NCBI RefSeq assembly: GCF_030409055.1
Contig: NZ_CP116619.1
Coordinates: 715,628-779,627 of the forward strand
Direction: 5' to 3'
Source: Trichocoleus desertorum NBK24
GTDB lineage: Bacteria; Cyanobacteriota; Cyanobacteriia; FACHB-46
DNA length: 64,000 nt
Shown here: positions 46,701 through 54,294 of the stretch, piece after piece
Numbering within the stretch: position 1 is the stretch's first letter
Layout: the number at the start of each line of letters is the position of its first letter
Position numbers and translations under genes: made by a program
The notes under the pieces: model-generated
The model's database searches: none
Told to the model about the DNA's origin: nothing
Seen by the model: only the letters and a program-made list of their open reading frames with translations

Positions 46701-46798
46701 CCACTGCTCAGTTGTCCTGCCTGAACGGCAGTGGCAACATCGGGATTATTGGCGAGGTAGTAGGCTTCATCAAACAGGTCGCTAATACTCAAGGTCAT
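43733..46798 (-). CDS. Tandem cadherin-like repeat surface protein with N-terminal NPDV modules
   Basis: 1021 residues. Residues 8-195 hold four 48-residue modules of the form LFDEAYYLANNPDVATAV...GFQHFIRYGQ; the first two are almost identical. Residues about 195-860 hold seven 'tandem-95' cadherin-like domains, each with a (E)DT/EDG start, LLANDTDxDG, NGTYLYTP and FNGSDSFTYTVTDxxGGTA elements. A C-terminal domain (about 865-1021) follows. No classical signal peptide, as in many type-I or autotransported cyanobacterial surface proteins. Probably a calcium-stabilised adhesin or extracellular matrix protein; its export route is not visible here. Confidence 0.88.
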   Translation of the reverse strand: MTLSISDLFDEAYYLANNPDVATAVQAGQLSSGFQHFIRYGQYVLSGKPSRAPSPLFDEAYYLANNPDVATAVQAGQLSSGFQHFIRYGQFVLGSKLSRAPSPLFDEAYYLANNPDVVAAINRGDLSSGYEHFVRYGQFAVDTNYNRNPSRLYDERFYLEHNPDILAALGRGEIESGFRHYILYGQKAGRIAVNTPPVVGADSFTISEDTLGAITPNLLANDSDRDGDVLQIAGFTNPAHGTLTNNNGTFSYTPNLNYEGTDSFTYRVADGYGGVTSATVSITIQPSPDIPVAANDTYSISEDGSLTIGSTLLLANDTDPDGQALLITGFTQPAGGSVVGNGDGTYLYTPSPNFNGTDSFTYTITDGLDGSATATVTIAVGAVNDIAIAGADAFTTDEDTSLSFAEASLLANDTDVEDGLPTILSFTQPENGSLSKNGNGTYLYTPDPDFNGSDSFTYTVTDSSGGTAAATVTLLINSINDLPIASSDIATTVEDTLLVLNAADLLANDSDVEDSLLIDNFTQPENGSLSVNGNGTYLYTPDPDFNGSDSFTYTVTDSSGGTAVATVTLTVASANDLPIANANSFSFDEDGTLTITADDLLSNDTDVDGNSLLITNFTPTQNGRLVDRGANTFVYTPDPNFNGTDFFTYTITDGTSNNATAVAVVTLTINSINDVPIVGNDAFSTNEDTVLTLSVADLLANDVDMDGEAPTIIGFDQPTNGNVMGFGNGTYFYMPDRDFSGSDAFTYTVRDGVGATASATVNLTVIRDTNIPPVAENDVLTTDEDTAIASFNVLANDLDAEDIPLTLVSVTAPSQGNVTFTEEGLITYTPNLDFNGDDSFTYIVRDGNQATATATVQVTVNAVNDAPVLTTSLLPQLRAIAVDDLNSPGNMVFDLLGSRVTDADEGAVVGIAITQADSANGTWQYSLDSGNNWIGLSEVSEESAQLLAGNQLIRFRPELGFEGVVSFVYHAWDRTEGQDGAVLDLTTIGTGGSTAFSSGTETAMLPVVMGGILLPGTMPGI
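46490..46777. repeat. Two near-identical 144-bp coding modules
   Basis: Modules 1 (46634-46777) and 2 (46490-46633) of the surface-protein gene are almost identical in DNA. Module 3 (46346-46489) is diverged. This implies a recent duplication or gene conversion. Confidence 0.85.
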
Positions 46799-46803
46799 GC
46801 AAT

Positions 46804-47298
46804 TTACCTACTGAAGCGTGAAGTGAAGATGTTTACAGTGACTGCTGCCGCCACATCGGTATAACGAGCTAAATAAGCTTTGGTATCAAAACAGCGCTGA
46901 GATTTCGCTTCTCTCCTTGCCCGAACAAGACAAAATGTTCGAAAGCACTTCTAAAGATGCCTGCCTCTACCATCTGAGCTACATCCGGGTTTTGGGCCAA
47001 GTAGTAGTTGTGTCGAACAAGGGAGTGGACTCACGCCTTTCTGCCTAACCAAACTGGACAAAGTGATCAATTGGACTGGGAATCGTTTTAGCCTCGAATG
47101 CCAGTGCTACAACCGGGTTAGTACGCAGGTGGAATTTGGTATCAAAAAGAGGACTGACTCACGCTTCTCTAAACGACCAAATTGGGTGAAGTGATCGAGA
47201 CCACTGGTGAATGCTCCTGAAGCGATCGCTTGAGCTACGTCAGGATTTGCTTCCAGATAATAAGTTTCGTCAAACAGGTCGGCAAAGTTTAGGCTCAT
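46804..47298 (-). pseudogene. Decayed copy of an NPDV-module gene
   Basis: ATG 47298 has a good ribosome site (AAGGGG) and starts MSLNFADLFDETYYLEANPDVAQAIASGAFTSGLDHFTQFG, one intact module. Then, in shifting frames, come FDTKFHLRTNPVVALAFEA...IDHFVQFG followed by a TAG, YYLAQNPDVAQMVEAGIFRSAFEHFVLFGQGEKR, and FDTKAYLARYTDVAAAV. So four modules are recognisable with three frameshifts, one at a T-run near 47145, and one in-frame stop. The remnant ends six nt before the ATG of the intact gene. The intact open stretch would encode at most 63 residues. Confidence 0.85.
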
Positions 47299-47548
47299 AG
47301 AATTCCCCTTCACAAAATCAAAACACTTGGGCAGTCTCTAGCCGAAGACTACGGAAGTCAAAGTTAAATTTATTACTGAGCTTGCTTTCTGTACAGTATT
47401 TTCTTTCGCTCTGCAAGAGTAACAATGCTGACTAAAGTACAATACCAGCCAGATTTAACAATCTTTTTGTTTTTTTGATGAAGTCTTTGTACTTGCAACA
47501 CAAAACGCTAGGAAGACAAAATGAACAAGGCTAAGGCACTGGAGAGAT

Positions 47549-49339
47549 ATGAACAGAATTTTGGGATGGGCAGGACTCGGTACTGGCACCTGTAGCGTTT
47601 TCTTGTGGCAAACCCTGACAATGGCAGCACAACCGCTGTACCTGGCCTACCCACCCAGTAATCATGAGACCACCAGCGATCGCATTTTCTTAATTGGCTC
47701 GGCTCCCCCATCGGGAGAAGTGCTGGTCAACGATCGCCCGATTCAACGCAGTGCGGCGGGGCATTTCGCTCCTACGTTTCCGCTGCAAGTCGGTGAGAAT
47801 TTATTCACCTTGCGCTACCAAAACCAAACCATTCAACTCAAGGTGACTCGCCAAGCAGTGCAGTCAGAAGTGCCCAGTGGGTTGAACTTTGCCAAAGATT
47901 CTTTGACTCCGGCGGCGGATATTGCTCGTCTACCGGGAGAATCTATTTGTTTTGGCGCGATCGCTCCACCCCAAGCCCAGGTCAGCGTCAAGCTTGGCAA
48001 CCAAACCATTCCCTTACAAGCCCAAACCCAAGCGGTCAATCTGCCAGAAAATTCTGCAGTACTCACTCAGCAAAACCAACCCACCATTGGCTCCGCGATC
48101 GGCCAATATCAAGGCTGCACTACCGAAACGACGCCCGGAAACTTGGGTCAGCCTCAATTTCAACTCAGTCTCAAAGGTGCTAGCACAGTGCAAGCCGCGC
48201 CCGGAAAAGTCACAATCTTGGCACCGAATCAGCTAGAAGTGGCGGAGGTCACAGCCGAAACAGGCACCGCCCGCACAGGTCCCAGCACCAACTATTCCCG
48301 TCTTACGCCATTGCCGAAAGGAACACGAGCCGCTGTAACAGGCAGAGAAGGAGATTGGTTGCGATTGGATTATGGAGCGTGGATCAACCAAAAAGAAACA
48401 CGACTAGTGCAGAGTGCGGTGCCGCCGCGATCGCTGATTCGCAGCCTCGGTTCTCGGCAAGTTCCTGGCTGGACAGAGGTGGTGTTTCCCTTGCAAGCCC
48501 CTGTACCCGTGAGCGTGCAACAAGGCGATCGCACCTTTACGCTCAATCTTTTCAACACTACAGCCCAGACCGACACTATCTATGTCAACCCGGATCGGTT
48601 GATTTCTCGGCTGGATTGGCAACAAGTAGCACCTACCCAAACCCAATACACTTTTCAACTCAAGTCAGATCAGCAGTGGGGTTACAAGCTGCGGTACGAG
48701 GACACCAGCTTAGTCTTGTCATTACGACACCCGCCCCAAGCACCTCAGAACTCTAGAAACCAGCGGCCTAGAAACCAACCCCTGCAAGGCATCACCATCC
48801 TTCTAGATCCCGGACACGGCAGTCCCAATGATTTGGGATCAAGAGGCCCAACAGGTTACCCCGAAAAGGATGCCACTTTAGTCATTTCCAAACTGGTGCG
48901 AGAGCAACTGCTGAAGCGGGGTGCCACTGTTTATATGACCCGTGAAGGTGACGAAGACCTATATCCCCAAGATCGGGTCAACATGATTCAAAAACTAGAA
49001 CCCACGATCGCGCTCAGTCTCCACTACAACGCCCTTCCAGATAACGGAGACGCGATCAAAACCCAAGGAATTTCTACGTTTTGGTACAACACTCAAGCCA
49101 ACAGCCTAGCTGTGTTTCTGCACGACTATCTCGTAGAAAAGCTCGATCGCCCTGCCTATGGCGTCTATTGGAATAACCTGGCTTTAACTCGTCCCACCGT
49201 CGCCCCCTCTGTCTTGCTGGAACTCGGTTTCATGATTAACCCAGAAGAATTCGAGTGGATTGTCGATCCCAAAGCGCAGCAGAAATTAGCTGAGGCGATC
49301 GCGGCTGGGATTACCGAGTGGGTACAGACAAGCAAATAG
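47549..49339 (+). CDS. N-acetylmuramoyl-L-alanine amidase (Amidase_3) with SH3-like domain
   Basis: 596 residues. A signal peptide (about 1-28) is followed by a long N-terminal region, an SH3b domain (about 228-285, TAETGTARTGPSTNYSRLTPLPKGTRAAV), an AMIN-like beta region (about 300-390) and the C-terminal zinc amidase. Its zinc and catalytic residues are in ILLDPGHGS, PEKDATL, SLHYNA and LLELGFMINPEE. It would cleave peptide stems from glycan strands in the periplasm, for cell separation or recycling. Monocistronic. Confidence 0.93.
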   Translation: MNRILGWAGLGTGTCSVFLWQTLTMAAQPLYLAYPPSNHETTSDRIFLIGSAPPSGEVLVNDRPIQRSAAGHFAPTFPLQVGENLFTLRYQNQTIQLKVTRQAVQSEVPSGLNFAKDSLTPAADIARLPGESICFGAIAPPQAQVSVKLGNQTIPLQAQTQAVNLPENSAVLTQQNQPTIGSAIGQYQGCTTETTPGNLGQPQFQLSLKGASTVQAAPGKVTILAPNQLEVAEVTAETGTARTGPSTNYSRLTPLPKGTRAAVTGREGDWLRLDYGAWINQKETRLVQSAVPPRSLIRSLGSRQVPGWTEVVFPLQAPVPVSVQQGDRTFTLNLFNTTAQTDTIYVNPDRLISRLDWQQVAPTQTQYTFQLKSDQQWGYKLRYEDTSLVLSLRHPPQAPQNSRNQRPRNQPLQGITILLDPGHGSPNDLGSRGPTGYPEKDATLVISKLVREQLLKRGATVYMTREGDEDLYPQDRVNMIQKLEPTIALSLHYNALPDNGDAIKTQGISTFWYNTQANSLAVFLHDYLVEKLDRPAYGVYWNNLALTRPTVAPSVLLELGFMINPEEFEWIVDPKAQQKLAEAIAAGITEWVQTSK

Positions 49340-49348
49340 CTTGGGGTT

Positions 49349-49390
49349 CAGCGATCGCGATTCTTCTTAAATTGCTAAGGGCGATCGCTG
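49349..49390. terminator. HIP1-based inverted repeat between convergent genes
   Basis: CAGCGATCGC (49349-49358) and GCGATCGCTG (49381-49390) form a 10-bp inverted repeat around 22 nt. As HIP1 is itself a palindrome, two copies always pair; the extra CA/TG pairs add a little support. No T-run. Confidence 0.35.
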
Positions 49391-49424
49391 AACGGTGTCA
49401 CGCAATCATCGCAGCATTAATTGC

Positions 49425-50684
49425 TTACCAGGGGCCCCAAATTGCAAAGGTAATGCCAGGGGTTTGCATATTAATAAACATCGTTTGACCATCTGGAGAG
49501 AAGCAGACTCCAGCCAGCTCTGATGTGTTGAGGGCATTCCTGGCAAACTTATAAAGACTGCCACTAGGGGTGACACCTAGGATGAAGTCTGTGCCATCGC
49601 CGTCTTCGCAGAGGAAGATATCTCGGTTTGGCACAACCACAATATTGTCAGGATTGTCTAAGACACCAGAGTTGTTGGGCTCAATATAAAGCTCAACAGT
49701 ATTGTTAGCGGGTGAATAGCGCCAGATCTGTCCATCTCCAGAACTACCGCCGCTCTTGCAGGTGAAGTAGACATAACCACCGCCGTAAAAGATCCCCTCT
49801 CCACCAGAGAATCTCGCTGCTCCCTTGTTATACCCCTCTGTTCTAACGGTATCAGTTGAGGGATCGGGATTCGTGATCGTCACCCAGTCCACTGTTTTAG
49901 GAGTATTTTTTGGGAAACCAGAGGCGGTATTGATTCCAGAGGAACCAGTGATCCTCAGAGCAGATAAAGTGCCGCCAGCACTCAAGTTGGTTCTTTGATT
50001 GGGAACGAAGCGATAGAACAGCCCATCCCCTCGGTCTTCCGTCATGTAGACATACCCTGTGTTGGGGTCTACAGCCGCAGCTTCATGATTGAAACGTCCC
50101 ATAGCCGTTAACGGCACAGGTGTCACAAACGCCGTTGCGCTGCTAGGAACTTCAAATACGTAGCCGTGCCTCTTAGTATTGTTGGTTTCAAAGGTTTCCT
50201 CACAAGTTAGCCAAGATCCTGAAGGGGTCGGACCACCCGCACAGTTACGAATCGTCCCTGCCAATACGCCTCGATGCGATACCAGAGTCCGAGTGGGACT
50301 CACCACCAACTTAGTACAGCCACCCCTAGCGTTGGTGTTGTACTTCTTGCTGCTGGGAGCGCTCAAGCCATTGCTAGAGGAAGGAGCGAGTTCATGGTTG
50401 CGGATAAGAACCGTATTGCCGTTGGCATCTGCAAAGGCACCCATCCCGTCATGACCACCAGGCACTTTGTAGCCGTCAGTCATGGTTTGTCCCGTTTCAG
50501 ACAGCCTGCGATAAGTAAACCCAGACGGTAAATCTAAAACCCCCTTTGGGTCGGCCACGAGATTGCCGTAAGGTCCAGCAGCGATCGATGGTTTAGCATA
50601 AAAAGCTTCCAAAGGAGATAACAATACAGCACCCGCAGCCGATGTTCCTGCTAGGGTGAAAAATTGACGTCTTGATAGATTCAC
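49425..50684 (-). CDS. Tat-exported DUF839 (PhoX-family) protein, copy 1
   Basis: 419 residues. The twin-arginine signal SRRQFFTLAGTSAAGAVLLSP directs export. The body shows DUF839/PhoX motifs: PSGFTYRRLSETGQTM, VPGGHDGMGAFA, RNHEL, GGCTKLVV, NCAGGPTPSGSWLTCEET, RFNHEAAAVDPNTGYVYMTEDRGDGLFYRF and FSPDGQTMFINMQTPG. It is shorter than classical PhoX (about 650-700 residues), so it is a distinct subfamily. Probably a calcium/iron phosphatase in the periplasm. A Pho-box-like site lies about 75 nt upstream. Confidence 0.85.
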   Translation of the reverse strand: MNLSRRQFFTLAGTSAAGAVLLSPLEAFYAKPSIAAGPYGNLVADPKGVLDLPSGFTYRRLSETGQTMTDGYKVPGGHDGMGAFADANGNTVLIRNHELAPSSSNGLSAPSSKKYNTNARGGCTKLVVSPTRTLVSHRGVLAGTIRNCAGGPTPSGSWLTCEETFETNNTKRHGYVFEVPSSATAFVTPVPLTAMGRFNHEAAAVDPNTGYVYMTEDRGDGLFYRFVPNQRTNLSAGGTLSALRITGSSGINTASGFPKNTPKTVDWVTITNPDPSTDTVRTEGYNKGAARFSGGEGIFYGGGYVYFTCKSGGSSGDGQIWRYSPANNTVELYIEPNNSGVLDNPDNIVVVPNRDIFLCEDGDGTDFILGVTPSGSLYKFARNALNTSELAGVCFSPDGQTMFINMQTPGITFAIWGPW

Positions 50685-50743
50685 TACAGCCTCTTTATAG
50701 TTTCGGAAAGGTTGTTGCCAACAGGCAGTTTGATTATCTGGGA

Positions 50744-50777
50744 AGGATAAGAATTCTTAGTTTAACTAGAGGCTAAG
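50744..50777 (-). promoter_or_regulatory. Pho-box-like promoter of DUF839 copy 1
   Basis: On the minus strand CTTAGCCT (50777-50770) and GTTAAACT (50766-50759) are two 8-mers spaced by 3 nt, close to the cyanobacterial Pho-box consensus PyTTAAPyPy(T/A). TATCCT (50749-50744) about 9 nt further may be the -10. The same layout is found before the second DUF839 gene. Confidence 0.55.
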
Positions 50778-50958
50778 ATAATCTTATAAAAAGCAAAAAA
50801 GCAGGTTTAAAAACATACAAATTTCTAATCACTGGCCTATTATTAAAAATTACAAACTCTGAGTTGAAAATTAAGATTTTAGATTAAAAATAAAAACTTA
50901 TTTATGACAAGCATCCTACGTTTATGCTTATATTTGTTGTAAGCATGCAGTATTTAAC

Positions 50959-51432
50959 ATGAAATTCTTCAATGAGAAAAAGAGGTTTCTGAAAGTCTTT
51001 AGCCTATTAGTAATGACTCTATTGATGAGTTTAGCAGGAAGTCTTAATCACTCTGTTCTTGCCTCTCAGCAGTTTAATTATCCTACTATCCCCAATGCTG
51101 ATGCTTCTGTATGCTACATGAGGACGACCAGCGGTTCAATTCTCAATCTCGATCGCCTCTGTGGAGAAAGAGAAGTTAAAATAATTCAAACTAGAGATCA
51201 GCAATTTCTTGAAGAATATTTAGGTCTTCTGGCAAGTTCTCCCACGCTCGATCCACAATTAAGGCAAGTAGCACAAAAAAATCCTCGCCGGATTCTTCAG
51301 GTCGCATCGGCTGTGTGTAGTGCTTTAAGAACAAATACCGAAAGCAGTTTTTGGGAAAATAAGATTCCAGCAGATAGAGATATTTTAGTGAATTTATCTA
51401 CTGAGTATTACTGTCGTGATCTTGCTGATTAG
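50959..51432 (+). CDS. Small secreted protein with CYMRTTSG...LCG motif
   Basis: 157 residues. A Sec signal (about 10-36, VFSLLVMTLLMSLAGSLNHSVLA) leads to a mature protein with CYMRTTSGSILNLDRLCG near its N-terminus, a motif seen in many small secreted cyanobacterial proteins, plus two more cysteines (SAVCSAL, YYCRDL). Function unknown. It is divergent from DUF839 copy 1 and convergent to copy 2, so it lies inside the phosphate island. Confidence 0.75.
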   Translation: MKFFNEKKRFLKVFSLLVMTLLMSLAGSLNHSVLASQQFNYPTIPNADASVCYMRTTSGSILNLDRLCGEREVKIIQTRDQQFLEEYLGLLASSPTLDPQLRQVAQKNPRRILQVASAVCSALRTNTESSFWENKIPADRDILVNLSTEYYCRDLAD

Positions 51433-51505
51433 CAGCGATACTCAAGGGATAATCTAGCAGCTTTAAAAGGCTCTTTTGTTCAACCAACTCATTTAGAAGT
51501 TAGCT

Positions 51506-51548
51506 AAAAAATTGCTACCTGAAAACATTTGCCGTTTCCAAGTAGCAA
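51506..51548 (-). terminator. Rho-independent terminator of DUF839 copy 2
   Basis: On the minus strand TTGCTACTTGGAAAC pairs with GTTTTCAGGTAGCAA (15 pairs, two G-U) around a 7-nt loop and is followed by six T (51511-51506). It lies 100 nt past the stop. Confidence 0.87.
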
Positions 51549-51649
51549 CGATTCGCCCAAACATTAACGCAGGTGAGAAGGATAAACGCGATCGCTCTCT
51601 AGAAATGTCAATTCTAAAACATTAAGAGAAAGCAACTAACAAACTTAAA

Positions 51650-52990
51650 CTAAGCTCGGCTCCAAGGCCCCCAAATAGCGTAGGTAATACCAGGAGACTG
51701 AACATTTAAGAACATGGTTAGACCATCGGGAGAGAAGCAAGCACCCGCTACCTCAGAGTCATTGAGGGCATTACGAGCAAACTGATAGAGTTCACCGCTA
51801 GCATTGACACCAACTACAAAGTTGTCACCAGAGCCATCTTCGCAGATGAACAAATCGCCGAAGGGAGAAACCACAATATTGTCTGGAGCTTGTAACTCAG
51901 CTTGCTGAGTAGACTCGACAAACAAAGTTAGAGTGCCGCCATCTTCAGCCGTTTGCCCTGGCACATAGCGCCAAACTTGACCCAATCTGGCAGGGCCGCC
52001 ATCGGTGCAAGTAAAGTACAGCTCGTTATTACCAAACCAAATGCCCTCACCACGGGTAAAGGTAGCTGCTCCCTTCGCACGGCCTTGGAAGCGAGTACCC
52101 GTAGGTGCGCTATCTCTTACTGGATCTGGCTCATCAATTGTGACCCACTCAGCCGCAAACGGTTGGCCGACAGGAATCACAACTGTAGGCAGGTTTCTAG
52201 TCAGCACACCTGTAGGAAAGTCTTTAAGCTTCAGCGCTTGCAGAGTACCCCCCGCCTCTAGTTTGCCAGGTTGGTTGGGGATAAAGCGATAGAACAGGCC
52301 ATCACCCCGATCTTCGGTTTCATAAGCAATGCCTGTGCGAGGATCGATCGCTACTGCTTCGTGATTAAAGCGGCCCATCGCCTTTAGAGGAACTGGATCG
52401 ACAGCTCCTGTTGCGTTAGCAGGAACTTCAAAGTTATAGCCGTGGCGTTTCAAAACTAAACCAGGATTCTCTTCGGGTGTAGAGGTGTTTTCTTCCGAGG
52501 TGAGCCAAGAACCCCAAGGAGTGACACCACCTGCACAGTTACGGAAGGTACCTTGAATAGAAGGAAAGTGCCGAATCAGTTTGCGATTGTTGCCGATCAC
52601 CAATGTGGTCGTACCCCCTTTACACAAGGAGTCATAGACAGGCGCATTCAGGTCAGAAACTTTAGTGCCAGAAGTGGGGCTGAGTTCATGGTTCCGTACC
52701 AGAATTGTGGTGCCGTTAGAACCCGCAAAAGCACCCATGCCGTCGTGACCTCCGGGCACCAGCGAGTTGTTGCTCATGACATCCCCAGTACGGGAAAAAG
52801 CTCGGTACTGGAAGCCACGGGGTAAATCTAAAAGACCATTAGGATCGGGGATGAGCGGGCCATAGCCATCGCCAAATACAGATTGACCGTTCGCTTTGCG
52901 GGCATACAACGCTTGCAAAGGAGACATCATTACCGTACCAGCCGCACTAGCGCCTGCCAGTGCAAAGAATTTACGTCGCGATAAAGCCAT
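51650..52990 (-). CDS. Tat-exported DUF839 (PhoX-family) protein, copy 2
   Basis: 446 residues, clearly a paralogue of the 49425-50684 protein. Tat signal SRRKFFALAGASAAGTVMMSP, then DLPRGFQYRAFSRTGDVM, VPGGHDGMGAFAGSNG, RNHEL, NCAGGVTPWGSWLTSEENTS, RFNHEAVAIDPRTGIAYETEDRGDGLFYRF and FSPDGLTMFLNVQSPGITYAIWGPW. About 27 residues longer than copy 1 by insertions. Probably a periplasmic metallo-phosphatase. Its own terminator lies downstream and a Pho-box-like site about 70-85 nt upstream. Confidence 0.87.
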   Translation of the reverse strand: MALSRRKFFALAGASAAGTVMMSPLQALYARKANGQSVFGDGYGPLIPDPNGLLDLPRGFQYRAFSRTGDVMSNNSLVPGGHDGMGAFAGSNGTTILVRNHELSPTSGTKVSDLNAPVYDSLCKGGTTTLVIGNNRKLIRHFPSIQGTFRNCAGGVTPWGSWLTSEENTSTPEENPGLVLKRHGYNFEVPANATGAVDPVPLKAMGRFNHEAVAIDPRTGIAYETEDRGDGLFYRFIPNQPGKLEAGGTLQALKLKDFPTGVLTRNLPTVVIPVGQPFAAEWVTIDEPDPVRDSAPTGTRFQGRAKGAATFTRGEGIWFGNNELYFTCTDGGPARLGQVWRYVPGQTAEDGGTLTLFVESTQQAELQAPDNIVVSPFGDLFICEDGSGDNFVVGVNASGELYQFARNALNDSEVAGACFSPDGLTMFLNVQSPGITYAIWGPWSRA

Positions 52991-53052
52991 GTCCTTCTCT
53001 CAGTTCTCAGGATGCGTCATCAGCTTAAGCAACGAATCTCATCATCTGGCAA

Positions 53053-53076
53053 AGGATAGATTAATCTTGGGTTAAG
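53053..53076 (-). promoter_or_regulatory. Pho-box-like promoter of DUF839 copy 2
   Basis: On the minus strand CTTAACCC (53076-53069), AAG and ATTAATCT (53065-53058) form two consensus-like 8-mers at 11-nt period, followed by a -10-like TATCCT (53058-53053). The neighbourhood (AAG spacer, TATCCTT, CCAGAT) resembles the site before copy 1. Confidence 0.6.
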
Positions 53077-53160
53077 CAATTGCAGATTTCAATTTTTTTT
53101 GCTGTATTACTTAACACTTTTTGGCAAGATTGCTACTGTCAAGTTAACTCACGGAGCTAC

Positions 53161-54174
53161 TTAGTGGGCAACTAAGTTTTGCTCGACTATTTCCTGCTGG
53201 AAACTGAAAAGATTGGGGTCTTTGAAGTTTACACTTGCTCGTAACCAGTGGACATCTGGTGAGCCAAAGGTTTCAACCCGAGTAAAGTTTTCGATGCGGC
53301 CTTGACTGCGCGAACCGATTAAAGGTTTGTCAATGCGGAAGTAATGGCTATCTCCATGCACTAGGACTACAGGCTTTTTGAAAGCGACAGTTTCAGCTTC
53401 CAAAGCCGCCAGGAAATCGTTGTATCCGGTACGGTTGGGATCGGTAGGAGCTAACTCAAACCCAGGATTGGCTTGAATCACTAGCATGATGCCTTTGCTG
53501 CCGTTGCGGTTGGCGATCGCAAATCCTTCTCTTAACCAAGCTAAATTTGCCGCGTTGCGCTCTTGGTATTCAGCGTCAGCCTCTGGAGTGCGGCCAAAAT
53601 TGTTGTTGCTGCCAGGAATATTCAGCCCCACAAATACAATGTTATTAGAGATCCAGCGGACGTTTTCCCGAAACTTGCTGTACTGCGGAGCGTTGCTTTG
53701 GCGGGTGAGAGCGATCGCGCGTTTACCTTGGCTTTGACTCCCTTGAAAAAAGATTTCCCGCAGTTTAGCCAACCTCTCTATGGGGTCGTAGCCGCCATTA
53801 TTGGCTCGGTGGCAATCCGTCCATTCGTTATCTCCCGGCACAAAAATGAACGGATGCACAAAGGTATTGAACAAGTTGTAACGCTGATAAAACGTTTCGT
53901 CATTGCATAGAGTCGAGCCGCTCTTAAAGTCACCATCATGAACAATGAAAGTGAGCCGTGCCTTGTTCATATCCTGAATCAGGTTTTGGAACTTGCCTTC
54001 CTGCTCAGGGTTATAGGGTAAATCTCCAATCAAACCGAAATCGAACTTGGTAGCCGCTAAACTTTCATTACCAAAAGGTTGAGCTTCTATCAGAGAGACT
54101 AGCCCTACAACAAACAAAGATAACAAGGCAACCCAAAGAAACCGACGACTTCGACGCATCGTTTTTCTTTCCAC
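53161..54174 (-). CDS. Exported metallophosphoesterase
   Basis: 337 residues; ATG 54174, with ATG 54159 (MRRSRR) an alternative. A signal anchor or Sec signal covers about 8-35. Metal-site motifs in order: GLIGDLPYNPEQ (first Asp), VHDGDFKSGS (second), VPGDNEWTDCH (Gly-Asp-Asn) and LVHGDSHYFRID (His-Gly-Asp-x-His). This is a calcineurin-like phosphoesterase acting outside the inner membrane. Its neighbours and upstream Pho-box-like repeats point to phosphate scavenging. Confidence 0.87.
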   Translation of the reverse strand: MERKTMRRSRRFLWVALLSLFVVGLVSLIEAQPFGNESLAATKFDFGLIGDLPYNPEQEGKFQNLIQDMNKARLTFIVHDGDFKSGSTLCNDETFYQRYNLFNTFVHPFIFVPGDNEWTDCHRANNGGYDPIERLAKLREIFFQGSQSQGKRAIALTRQSNAPQYSKFRENVRWISNNIVFVGLNIPGSNNNFGRTPEADAEYQERNAANLAWLREGFAIANRNGSKGIMLVIQANPGFELAPTDPNRTGYNDFLAALEAETVAFKKPVVLVHGDSHYFRIDKPLIGSRSQGRIENFTRVETFGSPDVHWLRASVNFKDPNLFSFQQEIVEQNLVAH

Positions 54175-54249
54175 GTTTTTCCCTCCACAGATAAATGGCC
54201 CTAGCAGATTAAGCCTGAGCCATCACCTTAAGGTATTTTCCTCAACAGG

Positions 54250-54279
54250 AGGGAAAGAACGTGTTAATGATGCGTTAAG
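54250..54279 (-). promoter_or_regulatory. Pho-box-like triple repeat of the metallophosphoesterase
   Basis: On the minus strand CTTAACGC, ATTAACAC and CTTTCCCT are spaced by 3 nt each (ATC, GTT), three 8-mers at an exact 11-nt period as in the cyanobacterial Pho box. The site is 76 nt before the start codon and within 16 nt of the end of argZ. Confidence 0.65.
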
Positions 54280-54294
54280 GGATGAGGCTTTGGT

